Assembly: GCA_023418475.1 (NCBI GenBank)
Contig: JAEZZO010000072.1
Span: 124,001 to 188,000 of the forward strand
DNA length: 64,000 nucleotides
From: Bacillota bacterium
GTDB lineage: Bacteria > Bacillota > Clostridia > Lachnospirales > Lachnospiraceae
Reading direction: 5' to 3'
Shown: positions 53,382 to 61,780 of the stretch, in pieces
Layout: each line of letters starts with the position of its first letter
Numbering within the stretch: the stretch's first letter is position 1
Notes under the pieces: model-generated
The model's database searches: none
What the model was told of the DNA's origin: nothing
What the model saw: only the letters and a program-made list of their open reading frames with translations
Made by a program: the position numbers and the translations under genes

Positions 53382-54557
53382 ATGAAACGTATCTTTATTG
53401 TAGTACTAGACAGTGTTGGAATCGGCGAACTTCCGGATGCAGAGCTTTATGGAGATAGTGGCAGTAATACCTTATATGCAGCATCAACAAGCACGTATTT
53501 TAACATGCCAAACATGAAAAAGCTGGGATTGTTTCAAATTGACGGTTTAAAAGATAAATTTCTGCAAAGCAGTGAGCGGATCTTGTTTGAAGGTGCTGTG
53601 ATGAGACTGGCAGAGCGTTCGAAAGGTAAGGATACCACTACCGGACATTGGGAAATTGCAGGTGTTCTTTCAGAAAAACCGTTCCCAACATATCCCAAGG
53701 GCTTTCCGTATGATGTCATTAAGGCATTTGAAGAGAAAACCGGACGCAGGGTGATATGCAACCTTCCGTATTCCGGTACCGAGGTAATTAAGGACTATGG
53801 CAAGGAGCATGTTGAAACCGGTGCTTTGATTGTATATACCTCGGCAGACAGCGTGTTCCAGATAGCCGCTCATGAAGATGTTATACCGCTTGACGAGCTA
53901 TACCACTACTGTGAGATTGCCAGAAAGCTGTTGATAGGAGAACATGGAGTAGGGCGTGTGATCGCAAGACCCTTTACCGGAACCGATCCGAATTATAATC
54001 GGACTTCAAACCGCCATGACTTTTCCTTAGAACCGCCCCTTACCATGTTAGACCAGTTGAAGGAAGAAGGATTAGAGGTACTGGGGATTGGTAAAATTAA
54101 TGATATCTTTGCCGGCAAGGGAATTACAGATACGGTAAGAACACATAACAATGCAGAGGGAATAGAAAAACTGATTGAATGGGAAGAAAGAGAGTTTGAA
54201 GGACTTTGCTTTGTCAATTTAGTTGATTTTGATATGCTATATGGACACCGCAATGATGTTGACGGATATGCCAGGGCATTGACATATTTTGATGAGCAGC
54301 TTCCCAGAGTACTTGCTAAACTTCAGGAGGAGGATATTCTTATTATTACAGCGGATCATGGCTGTGATCCGCTTACACCTTCCACGGATCATTCCAGGGA
54401 ATATATTCCCTTTGTAGCTTATGGAGAACCTGTGAAAAAGGGTATTAATCTCGGAACCAGGCAGTCCTTTGCAGATATTGCCGCAACAGTTCTGGATTAT
54501 TTTAAGATTAATCAGCAGGTATCAGGAACATCATTTTTAAAGGAGCTGTTAAAATAA
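53382..54557 (+). CDS. deoB: phosphopentomutase
   Basis: 391 residues from ATG 53382; a longer reading from 53346 runs through the leader hairpin. The alkaline-phosphatase-like core has RIFIVVLDSVGIGELPDA (Mn site), GKDTTTGHWEIAG with the phosphorylated Thr, and ITADHGCDP, DHSREYIPF for the second metal site. The enzyme interconverts (deoxy)ribose-1- and -5-phosphates in nucleoside salvage. It begins the set deoB - deoxyinosine glycosylase - dtd. Confidence 0.96.
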   Translation: MKRIFIVVLDSVGIGELPDAELYGDSGSNTLYAASTSTYFNMPNMKKLGLFQIDGLKDKFLQSSERILFEGAVMRLAERSKGKDTTTGHWEIAGVLSEKPFPTYPKGFPYDVIKAFEEKTGRRVICNLPYSGTEVIKDYGKEHVETGALIVYTSADSVFQIAAHEDVIPLDELYHYCEIARKLLIGEHGVGRVIARPFTGTDPNYNRTSNRHDFSLEPPLTMLDQLKEEGLEVLGIGKINDIFAGKGITDTVRTHNNAEGIEKLIEWEEREFEGLCFVNLVDFDMLYGHRNDVDGYARALTYFDEQLPRVLAKLQEEDILIITADHGCDPLTPSTDHSREYIPFVAYGEPVKKGINLGTRQSFADIAATVLDYFKINQQVSGTSFLKELLK

Positions 54558-54596
54558 TATTTGACCGATAGTCCGGTGAAAGGAGAAACCTGCAGC

Positions 54597-55085
54597 ATGG
54601 AAAGAATTGTACATCCGATACCGCCGTTATATCAGGAGGATTCTAAAATATTGATTTTGGGTTCCTTTCCTTCGGTAAAATCCAGAGAAGGTGAGTTTTT
54701 TTACCATCATCCGCAAAATCGTTTCTGGAAAGTAATCAGTGCTGTTTTCGAAGAACCGCTGCCCGTAACAATTGAAGAGAAAAGGTCTATGCTTATTAAG
54801 AATGGCATAGCTTTATGGGATGTTATACAAAGCTGTGAGATAGCCGGTTCCTCTGACAGTAGTATCAGAAATGTAGTTGCAAATGATCTCTCGGTCATTT
54901 TAGATAATACCAGTATCCAGAAGATATATACAAACGGTAACACCGCCTATACACTTTACCGTAAATATATTCTTCCTAAGACAGGAATAGAAAGTATTAA
55001 ACTTTTATCCACCAGTCCGGCAAATGCCGGCAGCAATTTGGAGGTGTTGATAAAAGAATGGTCCTGTCTGCAAGAACTTAGATAA
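54597..55085 (+). CDS. DNA-deoxyinosine glycosylase (UDG superfamily, family 6)
   Basis: 162 residues from ATG 54597 (AAAGGAG about 11 bases upstream; a TTG at 54561 is less likely). The motif ILILGSFPSVKSREGEFFYHHPQNRFW is kept as two blocks, LGSFPSVKSREGEFFYHHP and NRFWKVI, typical of family 6 hypoxanthine-DNA glycosylases, and LLSTSPANAG corresponds to motif 2. It removes hypoxanthine from DNA formed by adenine deamination, which fits its place next to nucleoside salvage. Confidence 0.88.
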   Translation: MERIVHPIPPLYQEDSKILILGSFPSVKSREGEFFYHHPQNRFWKVISAVFEEPLPVTIEEKRSMLIKNGIALWDVIQSCEIAGSSDSSIRNVVANDLSVILDNTSIQKIYTNGNTAYTLYRKYILPKTGIESIKLLSTSPANAGSNLEVLIKEWSCLQELR

Positions 55086-55121
55086 AAATTTCAAAAGCTT
55101 ATGCTTTACCGGGAGGTTGGT

Positions 55122-55568
55122 ATGAAAGTTGTAATTCAAAGGGTTTTGGAAGCGGAAGTTACTGTGGAAGGAGAGTGCATCGGATCCATTGGGAGAGGCT
55201 TCTTAATCCTTCTTGGTATTGGCAAATCGGATAGCAAGGAAGTTGTGGATCGTTATATTGATAAAATAATCAAAATGCGGATATTTGCGGATGAAAATGG
55301 TAAAACCAATTTATCCTTACAGGATATTCAGGGAGAAGTACTTGTGGTATCCCAGTTCACCCTGTATGCTGACTGCAGGAGGGGCAACCGTCCCGACTTT
55401 ATGAATGCTGCAGGAGCGGTACAGGCGAAGGAATTATATGAATATTTCCTTACCTGTGTCAAGGAAAGACTGGGGAAGGTGCAATGCGGAGAATTTGGTG
55501 CGCATATGAAGGTTTCTTTGATAAATGACGGACCTTTTACAATAGTATTAGAGGAAGAATTGCTTTAG
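55122..55568 (+). CDS. dtd: D-aminoacyl-tRNA deacylase
   Basis: 148 residues from ATG 55122 with GGGAGG upstream. The active-site blocks are VVSQFTLYADCRRGNRPDF (SQFTL motif) and MKVSLINDGPFTIVLE (NxGPxT motif). The enzyme removes D-amino acids wrongly attached to tRNA. It is the last gene of the deoB set; a terminator follows. Confidence 0.96.
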   Translation: MKVVIQRVLEAEVTVEGECIGSIGRGFLILLGIGKSDSKEVVDRYIDKIIKMRIFADENGKTNLSLQDIQGEVLVVSQFTLYADCRRGNRPDFMNAAGAVQAKELYEYFLTCVKERLGKVQCGEFGAHMKVSLINDGPFTIVLEEELL

Positions 55569-55599
55569 GATTAAACTTAATAGAGAGGCCATAATACTG

Positions 55600-55644
55600 G
55601 CTGCTATAAATTCATCAGTTTATGATTTTTATAGCAGCTTATTT
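55600..55644 (+). terminator. terminator after dtd
   Basis: GCTGCTATAAA pairs with TTTATAGCAGC around a 17-base loop, followed by TTATTTTATTT. Confidence 0.85.
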
Positions 55645-55723
55645 TATTTCATAGAAGATAGGATTCGTCCTATGTAATAAAATCCTCCGGGAGGATACGA
55701 GGTTATACGTGCGGAACAAACGT
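55638..55723. repeat. dispersed repeat R3, copy c
   Basis: A hairpin TTTTATTTCATAG...CTATGTAATAAAA is followed by TCCTCCGGGAGGATACG and GTGCGGAACAAA. It sits directly behind the dtd terminator, as copies a and b sit behind the riboswitch terminators. The gap 55724-55910 beyond it holds no other recognised feature. Confidence 0.6.
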
Positions 55724-55910
55724 AGTGAATTATAGATTTATACAATTCACAACCTGCTTTCGAAATTATAAAAAATAGACTTCACTTCTTTTTTTTGCTT
55801 ATTTCAGATAATTCACAATGATTTGACATGGATTTCAGGAAAATACGAGGGAAAAAATGATGAATTTTGATTACACTGAATAAAAAGAGGAAAATTGATG
55901 GAGGATGTCT

Positions 55911-57899
55911 ATGAAGAGCATCAAGACAAAAATGACAGTATCATTATCTATTCTTATATGTGCCATAACTATGGCAATCGGGGGAATATCTTTAAAAAGC
56001 GGCTATGACGCTTTAAAAGAGGAGGCATGTAACTCCTTAAAATTATTAGCTGCTGATGGAGCAAAACTAACTGAGAGCAGAATAGAGACGCTGTTTACTT
56101 CACTTTTGATGATAGCGCAAAAGCAGGAAATTAAAAATATGGGTTGGAAGATCAATTTAGAAACCTTAAAAGAGGAGTTAAGTAAAACCTCTTTTGTTGA
56201 TATAGGAATTATACTGCCGAATGGCTATGCGAATTATACGGATGGAACAGTCAGGCTGATGCGTGATAAAAGCTATGTAAGGGATGCCTTATCCGGAAAG
56301 ACAGCAATGTCGGATGTTATAATTAGCAGAGTATCCAGAAAACCGGAGATAGAGCTGTGTGTTCCGATCCGGAAGAATGATAAGATAATTGGTGCTATGA
56401 TTGCTCGCAAAGAAGCAGATACTCTGGGGAATATCATTCAGGACGGCGGATACGGGAAAGATGGATATGCGTTTATGATAAATGGGGAAGGAAGGCTAAT
56501 TGCTTATCCTGACGTTGAGAAAGTAATTAAAATGTTTAACCCGATTAAGGAAATGAAAAAAAATACTACACTCACTTCACTTGCAGATGCCTTTAAAAGC
56601 ATGCTGGATCAAAAAACGGGGATGATTGACTTTACACAGAGTGGGAAAAAGTATTATGCAGGTTTTGCCCAAATTAAGGGAACAGATTGGATTTATGCCA
56701 TAACAGCGGATCAAAAGGAAGTTTTTTCTGTTATTCCGGAAATGACACGTACCATTGCTATCGTAATGCTGGTTGTATTATTTCTGGGTATGGGACTCGT
56801 GATTATAATGGAACAGGCATTTATTAAACCATTGATGAGGATTGCGAAGCTTTCGAAGCAGATTGGTAATTTCGATCTGACAGTAAGTGTACCGGAGCAA
56901 TATTTAAAGAAAAAGGATGAAATTGGAATATTATCCGGAGCTTTTCATACGCTCACACGGAATTTAAGAGAAATCATCAAACAGATCAACTCCATGGCCA
57001 ATCAGGTCACAGCCTCTGCGCAGGAACTTACTGCAGCGTCCGCGCAATCAGCGCAGATTACGGGAGAAATCTCTCAGACAGTAGGAAATATTGCGCAAGG
57101 TGCCACGCAGCAAGCTGAAAATACGGAAAAAGGTTCAGAGAGTATAGTTTTGTTAAATAAAAAGATTGAGAAAAACCATGATCATTTGATTAATCTGAAT
57201 GATACCACAGAGCAGGTTAATCTGCTGGTAAACAGGGGTCTTGAGGAGATTGGTCATTTATCGGAGGCGGCGAGGAATAATCAAATTGCGATAGAGGAGA
57301 TAAGTGATATTATTTTCCAGACGAAACAAAGCTCAAAACAGATCAGTGAAGCAAGCAAAATGATTTCTGAAATGGCAAGACAGACAAATCTTCTGGCATT
57401 AAATGCTACGATAGAAGCTGCAAGAGCAGGAGAAGCCGGAAGAGGCTTTGCAGTAGTGGCAGAGGAAATTCAGAAAATGGCTGACCAGTCCTCCGCGTCT
57501 ACCCGATCAATTGATAATATTATAAAAACACTTCAAAATAATGTGGTACATACTTCAGAAAGTATGGAAAAAATAACCAAAACAGCTAGAGATCAACAAG
57601 ATACAATATCCGATACTATACAGAGATACCTATCCATTTCAGATGCAATGAAGACTTCCAAGGATGCGGTAGCAGAGCTTAATTCTTCTGAAGCGGACAT
57701 GAAGAATGTTAAAAATGAAATCATTAGGATGCTTGCGTCACTTTCCTTCATTGCTGAGCAAAATGCGGCAGGAACGCAGCAGGCAGCAGTCTTTATTGAG
57801 GAACAGACTGATTCAGCAGGAGCATTGACGGAAACCAGTTACCAGTTATCCAAATTAGCGGAAAGCTTACAATCAATTATTGAAAAATTTCATATTTAA
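55911..57899 (+). CDS. methyl-accepting chemotaxis protein with dCache sensor
   Basis: 662 residues from ATG 55911, 6 bases after GGAGG. Topology: membrane helix at about 10-32, an extracellular double-Cache domain (about 35-275; GYANYTDGTVRLMRDKSYV, GKDGYAFMINGEGRLIAYP), a second helix (about 278-300), HAMP (about 300-355) and a cytoplasmic signalling domain with the hairpin ARQTNLLALNATIEAARAGE and GRGFAVVAEEI. It would sense small ligands and control CheA. No other chemotaxis gene is in the window. Confidence 0.95.
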   Translation: MKSIKTKMTVSLSILICAITMAIGGISLKSGYDALKEEACNSLKLLAADGAKLTESRIETLFTSLLMIAQKQEIKNMGWKINLETLKEELSKTSFVDIGIILPNGYANYTDGTVRLMRDKSYVRDALSGKTAMSDVIISRVSRKPEIELCVPIRKNDKIIGAMIARKEADTLGNIIQDGGYGKDGYAFMINGEGRLIAYPDVEKVIKMFNPIKEMKKNTTLTSLADAFKSMLDQKTGMIDFTQSGKKYYAGFAQIKGTDWIYAITADQKEVFSVIPEMTRTIAIVMLVVLFLGMGLVIIMEQAFIKPLMRIAKLSKQIGNFDLTVSVPEQYLKKKDEIGILSGAFHTLTRNLREIIKQINSMANQVTASAQELTAASAQSAQITGEISQTVGNIAQGATQQAENTEKGSESIVLLNKKIEKNHDHLINLNDTTEQVNLLVNRGLEEIGHLSEAARNNQIAIEEISDIIFQTKQSSKQISEASKMISEMARQTNLLALNATIEAARAGEAGRGFAVVAEEIQKMADQSSASTRSIDNIIKTLQNNVVHTSESMEKITKTARDQQDTISDTIQRYLSISDAMKTSKDAVAELNSSEADMKNVKNEIIRMLASLSFIAEQNAAGTQQAAVFIEEQTDSAGALTETSYQLSKLAESLQSIIEKFHI

Positions 57900-57914
57900 G
57901 AATATAGCCTAAGA

Positions 57915-57995
57915 AGATTCAATTGACAAAAGCCTGATCCAGGTTATGTAGATGCACTATATTCATCAGGCAAATCATTTTTAGGCTCTTGACAT
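57915..57995. repeat. dispersed palindromic repeat R2, copy C
   Basis: It starts like copy A (GATTCAATTGACAAAAGCC, then TGATCCAGGTTATGTAGATG) and ends like the reverse complement of B1 (ATCATTTTTAGGCTCTTGACA). The loop arm is shortened by an internal deletion. Confidence 0.7.
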
Positions 57996-58021
57996 TTAAA
58001 TCCTAAGAAATTAAACCGAAT

Positions 58022-58043
58022 AAAATGAAAATCTCATTTTTTT
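58022..58043 (+). terminator. small terminator after the chemoreceptor gene
   Basis: AAAATGA pairs with TCATTTT, 5-base loop, followed by TTT. Confidence 0.6.
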
Positions 58044-58092
58044 CAATCTGTAGAATATATTTATTATCAGAAAAGATAGAATGAGGTATAGG

Positions 58093-59790
58093 ATGCAATC
58101 TGAGGAAAACCCAATAACCAGTCAAAGCTTTGCGGACATTATCGTAGAATACCAGGGAGATAGATCTTTGCTTAACTCCTTTGGAAATGTACCTGTTACC
58201 ATTATTAATGAGGTGGTTGCTTTAGTTAATATACCACTGCAGCAAATGGATAACAGCATTACATCATATGCCTATGCCCGGATTCCATCCATTGGAGGAC
58301 TGGTAAGCGATAATAGTCTGGAAGCATCCGGTATCATAAAAATCCGAAACGTTCCAAACTTCAATCTAAGGGGGCAGGGTGTCTTAATAGCGGTCATAGA
58401 TACCGGAATTGAATATACAAATCCTATCTTTCAAAATGCGGATAAAACGACCAGAATTGTTTCGATCTGGGATCAGACAATAGAAGGCAGTTTACCGCAG
58501 GAAGGTATAAAATATGGTACAGTATATACCAAAGAGCAGATAAATACAGCATTACAAAGTGACAAACCTTATCAAGTGGTTCCAAGCAAAGATGATAATG
58601 GTCATGGAACAATGGTTGCAGGTATTGCAGGAGGATCTGAATCACTGGCCAATAATTTTGCTGGTGTTGCACCGGATGCTGAATTTGTTATTGTAAAATT
58701 GAAACAGGCGAAGAATTATCTCAGAAATTATTACTTTGTACCGGAAAATGTATTCTGTATTCAAGAGACGGATTTTTTGTTTGCACTTGAATATGTGCTT
58801 GGTGCAGCAAGTAAATCGCATAGACCTCTTGTGATCTGTGTATCGAATAATGGTTCCCAGGGAGCACATGACGGAAGAAGTGTAGCTGGCAGATACCTAT
58901 CAGGTGTTGCAAGCAGGCAGGGGATAGGAATTGTAATCGCAGGCGGGAATGAAGGTAATGCAAGAAGACATTATTATGGAACGGTTGATCCTTCAACAGG
59001 GTATGATATTGTTGAACTAAATGTTGGTGAGAATGAAATGGGCTTTCCTATGGAAATATGGGGACAGTCACCAAGTATTCTTACCATTGATATATTATCA
59101 CCATCCGGAGAATACATACCAAGAATTATAGCTTCCAGAAATGAAAGCAGGCAAATCAGTTTTATTTTCGAAGATACCATAATTGATGTGATATATACAT
59201 TGGTTGAGACAGAAAGCGGTGATCAACTAATTCTTCTACGCTTTTCAAAGCCCGCACCCGGAATATGGAAATTTCATGTATATGAAAGAGGAGATTTGCA
59301 GGTAGGCTTTCATATTTGGCTGCCCATGGATGGTTTTATATCAGATAATACTTTTTTTATCCGTTCCGATCCCTATACCACAATTCTTGCAGTGGGAAAC
59401 ACTAGAAATCCTGTAACAGTAACCGCTTATAATAATGAAGATGGCAGCCTTTACCTTAATTCAAGTCGAGGATATACCCGTTTAAACGAAATAAAACCCA
59501 ATATTGCAGCACCGGGAGTAAATATAACCGGACCTGCCCTAGACCAAAGCTTTGTTCCTTATACCGGGACCAGTGTAGCAGCAGCTCATACCACAGGGGT
59601 GGTGGCAATGTTATTGGAATGGGGTATCGTAAATGGGAATTTACCGGGAATGAGTACCGTTGAAATAAATAAATTGTTGATGAGGGGCGCTAAAAGAGAG
59701 ACAGATTTGCTATATCCAAATCGTGACTGGGGATATGGGAAATTGGATGTATTCAATGTGTTTGACAGTCTTAGGGGAGAAACTGTATAA
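58093..59790 (+). CDS. Csp-like subtilisin-family serine protease (intact triad)
   Basis: 565 residues from ATG 58093, with GAGG 7 bases upstream. An N-terminal prodomain-like region of about 90 residues is followed by the S8 domain: Asp103 in VIDTGIEY, His171 in NGHGTMVAG, the oxyanion Asn285 in AGGNEGN and Ser494 in YTGTSVAAAH. A jellyroll-like insert lies at about 300-440, as in the Csp proteases of clostridia that activate the cortex hydrolase SleC at germination. No signal peptide, as expected for a spore-packed protein. It is a paralog of the next gene. Confidence 0.9.
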   Translation: MQSEENPITSQSFADIIVEYQGDRSLLNSFGNVPVTIINEVVALVNIPLQQMDNSITSYAYARIPSIGGLVSDNSLEASGIIKIRNVPNFNLRGQGVLIAVIDTGIEYTNPIFQNADKTTRIVSIWDQTIEGSLPQEGIKYGTVYTKEQINTALQSDKPYQVVPSKDDNGHGTMVAGIAGGSESLANNFAGVAPDAEFVIVKLKQAKNYLRNYYFVPENVFCIQETDFLFALEYVLGAASKSHRPLVICVSNNGSQGAHDGRSVAGRYLSGVASRQGIGIVIAGGNEGNARRHYYGTVDPSTGYDIVELNVGENEMGFPMEIWGQSPSILTIDILSPSGEYIPRIIASRNESRQISFIFEDTIIDVIYTLVETESGDQLILLRFSKPAPGIWKFHVYERGDLQVGFHIWLPMDGFISDNTFFIRSDPYTTILAVGNTRNPVTVTAYNNEDGSLYLNSSRGYTRLNEIKPNIAAPGVNITGPALDQSFVPYTGTSVAAAHTTGVVAMLLEWGIVNGNLPGMSTVEINKLLMRGAKRETDLLYPNRDWGYGKLDVFNVFDSLRGETV

Positions 59791-59862
59791 ACAATCCTTA
59801 TAAAATCATTCACAAGATCACGCCTGACGATTTTTCATCAAGTTTTTCGTTCTTATATACTA

Positions 59863-59880
59863 CCTGACAGCAGGATGGAG
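59863..59880 (+). promoter_or_regulatory. short leader hairpin plus Shine-Dalgarno of the second Csp-like gene
   Basis: CCTG ACAG CAGG forms a 4-bp stem, then ATGGAGG and the start at 59887. It is the weakest hairpin of the motif family. Confidence 0.35.
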
Positions 59881-59886
59881 GTTAAT

Positions 59887-61596
59887 ATGACAGGGAATGA
59901 AAGAAGCCGGATTACAAGTGAAGATTATGCTGACTATATTATTGATTATCGTGCAAATCCTAATATTTCCGAACTGTTTCCCGGTGCGGCTGTTTTCTAT
60001 ATAAATACGGTCTATGCTGTGATACATTTGCCGGTATCGCAGTTTGAAAACAGGCTGCAAACAGGTAATAGACTGGCCAGAATACCTAGTATACTGGGTT
60101 TAACCAGTGAAGCTGCACTGGAAGCTTCAGGTGTAAAAAAACTGCGTAATATTCCGGATTTTAATTTACGTGGTCAGGGAGTTATGATTGGCTTTATTGA
60201 TACCGGAATCAAATATACTTTACCGGCATTTAAAAAAACGGACGGAACGACCAAGATCCACTCAATCTGGGATCAGTCAATTCAAAGTGAAAATGGATAT
60301 CCGTATCATACCTATTACGGAACGGAATATAAGGCAGAGCAGATTAATACGGCTCTCGGAAGTGAAAATCCGCTTACGATTGTGCCAAGTACGGATGAAA
60401 ATGGACATGGAACGATGCTCGCAGCAATTGCTGCCGGAACCGAAGATCGTTCTGCCGGCTTTTTTGGTGTTGCACCGGAGGCGGAGCTTGTAATTGTGAA
60501 GTTAAAACAGGCAAAGAAATTCCTGAGAAATTTTTTTGCCATACCAGAGAATGCGTTATGTTATCAGGAAAATGACATAATGTGGGGCGTTCAGTATTGC
60601 CTTGCGGTTGCCAGAGAACTTAATCGACCAATTGCTATCTGTATCGGAGTCGGTACTTCGCAATCTGCTCATGACGGAACAAATCCGTTGTCGCAACAGC
60701 TGACCTTGCTTGCGGATCATCCTCAGGTTGCTATAGCATCCTCCGCAGGTAATGAAGGTAATTTAGGAAGACATTTCCATTCGATTATTGATCAGACGGT
60801 TGGCAGTGTCAATATGGAACTCAATGTAGGGGAAAAGGATAGTGGGTTTTCAATGCAGATATGGGGAGAAGCTCCGGGCATATACAGTATTGATATATTG
60901 TCGCCTTCCGGCGAGTATATCCCGAGAATGTCAGCAAGCTTGCAAGGAAGCCGCAAAATCTCTTTTATATTTGAGCAGACCGTGATTTTTCTGGAATATC
61001 AGACAGTGGATCCCAGAAATGGGGAAGAATTAATCTTGTTAAATTTCCATAAGGCAACAGCCGGAGTGTGGAAAATAACAATTTATGTACAAGGAAATCT
61101 GGCAGGAAATGTTCATTCCTGGCTGCCGATGGGAGATTTTATTACTAGAGATACTTATTTTATACAACCCGATATTTATACGACGATTTTAGCTCCTTCA
61201 AACGCTGTTGTACCCATAACCATTACGGCATATAACCCGGTTGGAGGTATCCTATACACGAATGCCAGCAGAGGGTTTTCTCGAACAAATGCGGTAAAGC
61301 CGGAGCTTGCCGCACCAGGAGTAAATTACACTGCTCCAAATTTAAGCGGGGGCTATTCTGAATACACAGGAACCGGAGTTGCGACAGCACATACGGCAGG
61401 GATTATTGCATTACTTCTTGAATGGGGAGTGGTAAAGGGAAATCAAACCAGCTTCGATACCGTTGAAATAAAAAAATATTTGATCAGAGGAGCAAAACGA
61501 ACAGCGAACCTTACCTATCCTAACAGAGAATGGGGATATGGAATGATTGATATTTTTAATACCTTTGATGTGTTAAGACAAAATATTCAACAGTAA
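59887..61596 (+). CDS. Csp-like subtilisin-family protein lacking the catalytic serine (probable pseudoprotease)
   Basis: 569 residues from ATG 59887; the ATG at 59875 lies within the ribosome binding site. It is collinear with the preceding protease: prodomain-like part, Asp105 in FIDTGIKY, His174 in NGHGTMLAA, Asn289 in SAGNEGN. The nucleophile segment reads YTGTGVATAH, so Ser is replaced by Gly497 (codon GGA). The rest of the fold is well kept, so the frame is under selection and not decaying. In C. difficile the germinant-receptor protein CspC is likewise an inactive subtilase with Gly at the Ser position. An analogous regulatory role beside an active partner is a reasonable inference. 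Confidence 0.88.
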   Translation: MTGNERSRITSEDYADYIIDYRANPNISELFPGAAVFYINTVYAVIHLPVSQFENRLQTGNRLARIPSILGLTSEAALEASGVKKLRNIPDFNLRGQGVMIGFIDTGIKYTLPAFKKTDGTTKIHSIWDQSIQSENGYPYHTYYGTEYKAEQINTALGSENPLTIVPSTDENGHGTMLAAIAAGTEDRSAGFFGVAPEAELVIVKLKQAKKFLRNFFAIPENALCYQENDIMWGVQYCLAVARELNRPIAICIGVGTSQSAHDGTNPLSQQLTLLADHPQVAIASSAGNEGNLGRHFHSIIDQTVGSVNMELNVGEKDSGFSMQIWGEAPGIYSIDILSPSGEYIPRMSASLQGSRKISFIFEQTVIFLEYQTVDPRNGEELILLNFHKATAGVWKITIYVQGNLAGNVHSWLPMGDFITRDTYFIQPDIYTTILAPSNAVVPITITAYNPVGGILYTNASRGFSRTNAVKPELAAPGVNYTAPNLSGGYSEYTGTGVATAHTAGIIALLLEWGVVKGNQTSFDTVEIKKYLIRGAKRTANLTYPNREWGYGMIDIFNTFDVLRQNIQQ

Positions 61597-61685
61597 ATTT
61601 ACATCTTCTAAAATTCCTTTTCGGAAGTATTATTTTCAATAAAAATAAAAATTTATATTTATTGAGAAATTATCTGTAGAATAAA

Positions 61686-61718
61686 TGTATAAACTTTCCC
61701 ATTTTACAAACAATATTA
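61686..61718 (+). promoter_or_regulatory. possible sigma-G-type promoter of spoVT
   Basis: TGTATA and CAATATTA lie about 19 bases apart upstream of spoVT, loosely matching forespore promoters (GNATA and CATNNTA). spoVT is sigma-G dependent in Bacillus. The match is weak. Confidence 0.25.
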
Positions 61719-61780
61719 TTAGAAAAATTTATAACAGATAGCTGATAATCAAACTACGTAAAATGGAGGAAAAATCTAAT

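Noticed and set aside
57989..58020. TTGACA within R2 copy C as a promoter of the first Csp-like gene
   Set aside because: No acceptable -10 element lies 16-19 bases downstream.
61637..61664. CAATAAA/TTTATTG inverted repeat after the second Csp-like gene as a terminator
   Set aside because: The stem is only A/T pairs apart from one, and there is no clear T run, so it was not called.
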